Shown: piece by piece, positions 63,554 through 64,000 of the stretch
How the letters are laid out: each line of letters opens with the position of its first letter
Position numbering within the stretch: position 1 is the stretch's first letter
From: Chondrinema litorale
Lineage (GTDB): Bacteria; Bacteroidota; Bacteroidia; Cytophagales; Flammeovirgaceae
DNA length: 64,000 nt
NCBI RefSeq assembly: GCF_026250525.1
Contig: NZ_CP111049.1
Location: 1-64,000 of the forward strand
Direction: 5' to 3'
The notes under the pieces: model-generated
Databases searched by the model: none
What the model saw: the letters and a program-made list of their open reading frames with translations, nothing else
Told to the model about the DNA's origin: nothing
Translations under genes and position numbers: made by a program

Positions 63554-64000
63554 TTACAGCTTATTAAATAATAGGTTCCTTACTCGGCCATTCGAAACTT
63601 TAAAACCGATCACCATTCCATTACTATTTCTAATAAAATCGATGATGTGATAGGCATAGAATGAACTTTGAAAAGTATCTTTCTTAATCGGATTGAATTC
63701 CATATCGCTTATTCTGATATGTTTTGCGATGAGTTTTTCATTCTCAACCACAAAGTTTAGTGTAGTTTCTAATTCTTCACTATAATATAAACCAGCAAAA
63801 TTTTCTAGTTCTTCAGGAGTATAAGCTACTGAATCGAAGGATTCGAAAATAAGAGGCTCTCCTTCATTCTCGATTACATTCATAAATTTTTGATCGCCAT
63901 TATTCTCGAATTTCACAGTAAGGTCGATGTTATCCCCTTGCATCTTAAATTCATTATCGCTTACTGGGAGCAAATCACTTTCGTTGCCTTCCCACCTAAA
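63554..64000 (-). CDS. C-terminal part of a probable serine hydrolase/beta-lactamase-family protein (runs off right edge)
   Basis: The frame is open from the right edge to the stop at 63554 (148 codons visible), so this is the 3' end of a longer gene. The visible part has LLPVSDNEFKMQGDNIDLTVKFENN, YTPEELENFAGLYYSEELETTLNFVVENEKLIAKH and NGMVIGFKVSNGRVRNLLFNKL, a pattern of the beta-sheet lipocalin-like C-terminal domain found after beta-lactamase-type serine hydrolases in Bacteroidota. The catalytic part is outside the window, so the assignment is moderate. It is upstream of padR but separated by 138 bp. Confidence 0.6.
   Translation of the reverse strand, partial: FRWEGNESDLLPVSDNEFKMQGDNIDLTVKFENNGDQKFMNVIENEGEPLIFESFDSVAYTPEELENFAGLYYSEELETTLNFVVENEKLIAKHIRISDMEFNPIKKDTFQSSFYAYHIIDFIRNSNGMVIGFKVSNGRVRNLLFNKL

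Overview
This is an AT-rich chromosomal window from a Bacteroidota bacterium, most likely a free-living, probably marine member of the Cytophagales. The evidence is a SusC/SusD/SusE glycan-uptake locus, a PorP/SprF-like protein next to a giant protein with a type B (gliding-motility-type) C-terminal sorting signal for the type IX secretion system (T9SS), long Ig-like/PKD surface proteins, FtsX/MacB-like permeases with a PadR regulator, and a regulator fusing a two-component-type propeller, Y_Y_Y and HTH domains. The genus cannot be fixed from the sequence. No rRNA, tRNA, CRISPR array, insertion sequence or prophage was seen.

Layout. 1-2204: the 5' part of a large Ig-like secreted protein and a small outer-membrane barrel. 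2466-4030: a Bro-N/DinD-like protein divergent from msrA. 4031-9268: a tyrosine/homogentisate catabolism locus in two blocks, hmgA-hppD and marR-fahA-split-barrel flavoprotein, with a matching palindrome in front of each block; a pirin gene diverges from hmgA. 10627-13563: a secreted SGNH hydrolase, an NTF2-like protein, an isochorismatase-fold protein lacking its catalytic cysteine, and an ECF sigma factor with a membrane partner. 13611-16535: two PLP enzymes (a group II decarboxylase and an exported class V aminotransferase-fold protein). 16946-20644: a heparinase II/III-like protein and a secreted alpha/beta-hydrolase/SGNH fusion. 20819-29519: a mosaic of small membrane proteins, lipoproteins, a prolyl oligopeptidase and a WYL-GyrI-DUF1801 gene set, with some gene remnants.

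29522-45263 is dominated by a starch/maltodextrin utilisation locus read on the minus strand: a multi-PAS histidine kinase, a membrane-spanning propeller/HTH regulator, SusC, SusD, a SusE/F-like lipoprotein with a triplicated module, and a SusA-like GH13 amylase. The amylase cuts alpha-glucan, the SusE/F and SusD lipoproteins capture it, SusC imports it, and the regulator probably senses the oligosaccharides. Clear hairpin terminators follow susE and the amylase. 45427-53061 holds a flavin reductase, a PD40 propeller protein, an FtsX-like permease, a DUF1572 protein, a FucP-type sugar transporter and a DUF2237 protein.

53077-60082 is a two-gene T9SS module: a PorP/SprF-family protein and a 2009-residue adhesin-like protein (LamG, Ig-like, 16 PKD-like modules, type B sorting domain). 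60432-63415 is a PadR-permease operon, and the right edge cuts a probable serine-hydrolase gene. Nothing here is plainly a new defence or mobile system. The observations most worth testing are the paired MarR-type operators of the tyrosine locus and its missing maleylacetoacetate isomerase, the orphan kinase/propeller-HTH pair of the starch locus, the esterase fusion, and the PorP-PKD pair with two cysteines per module.
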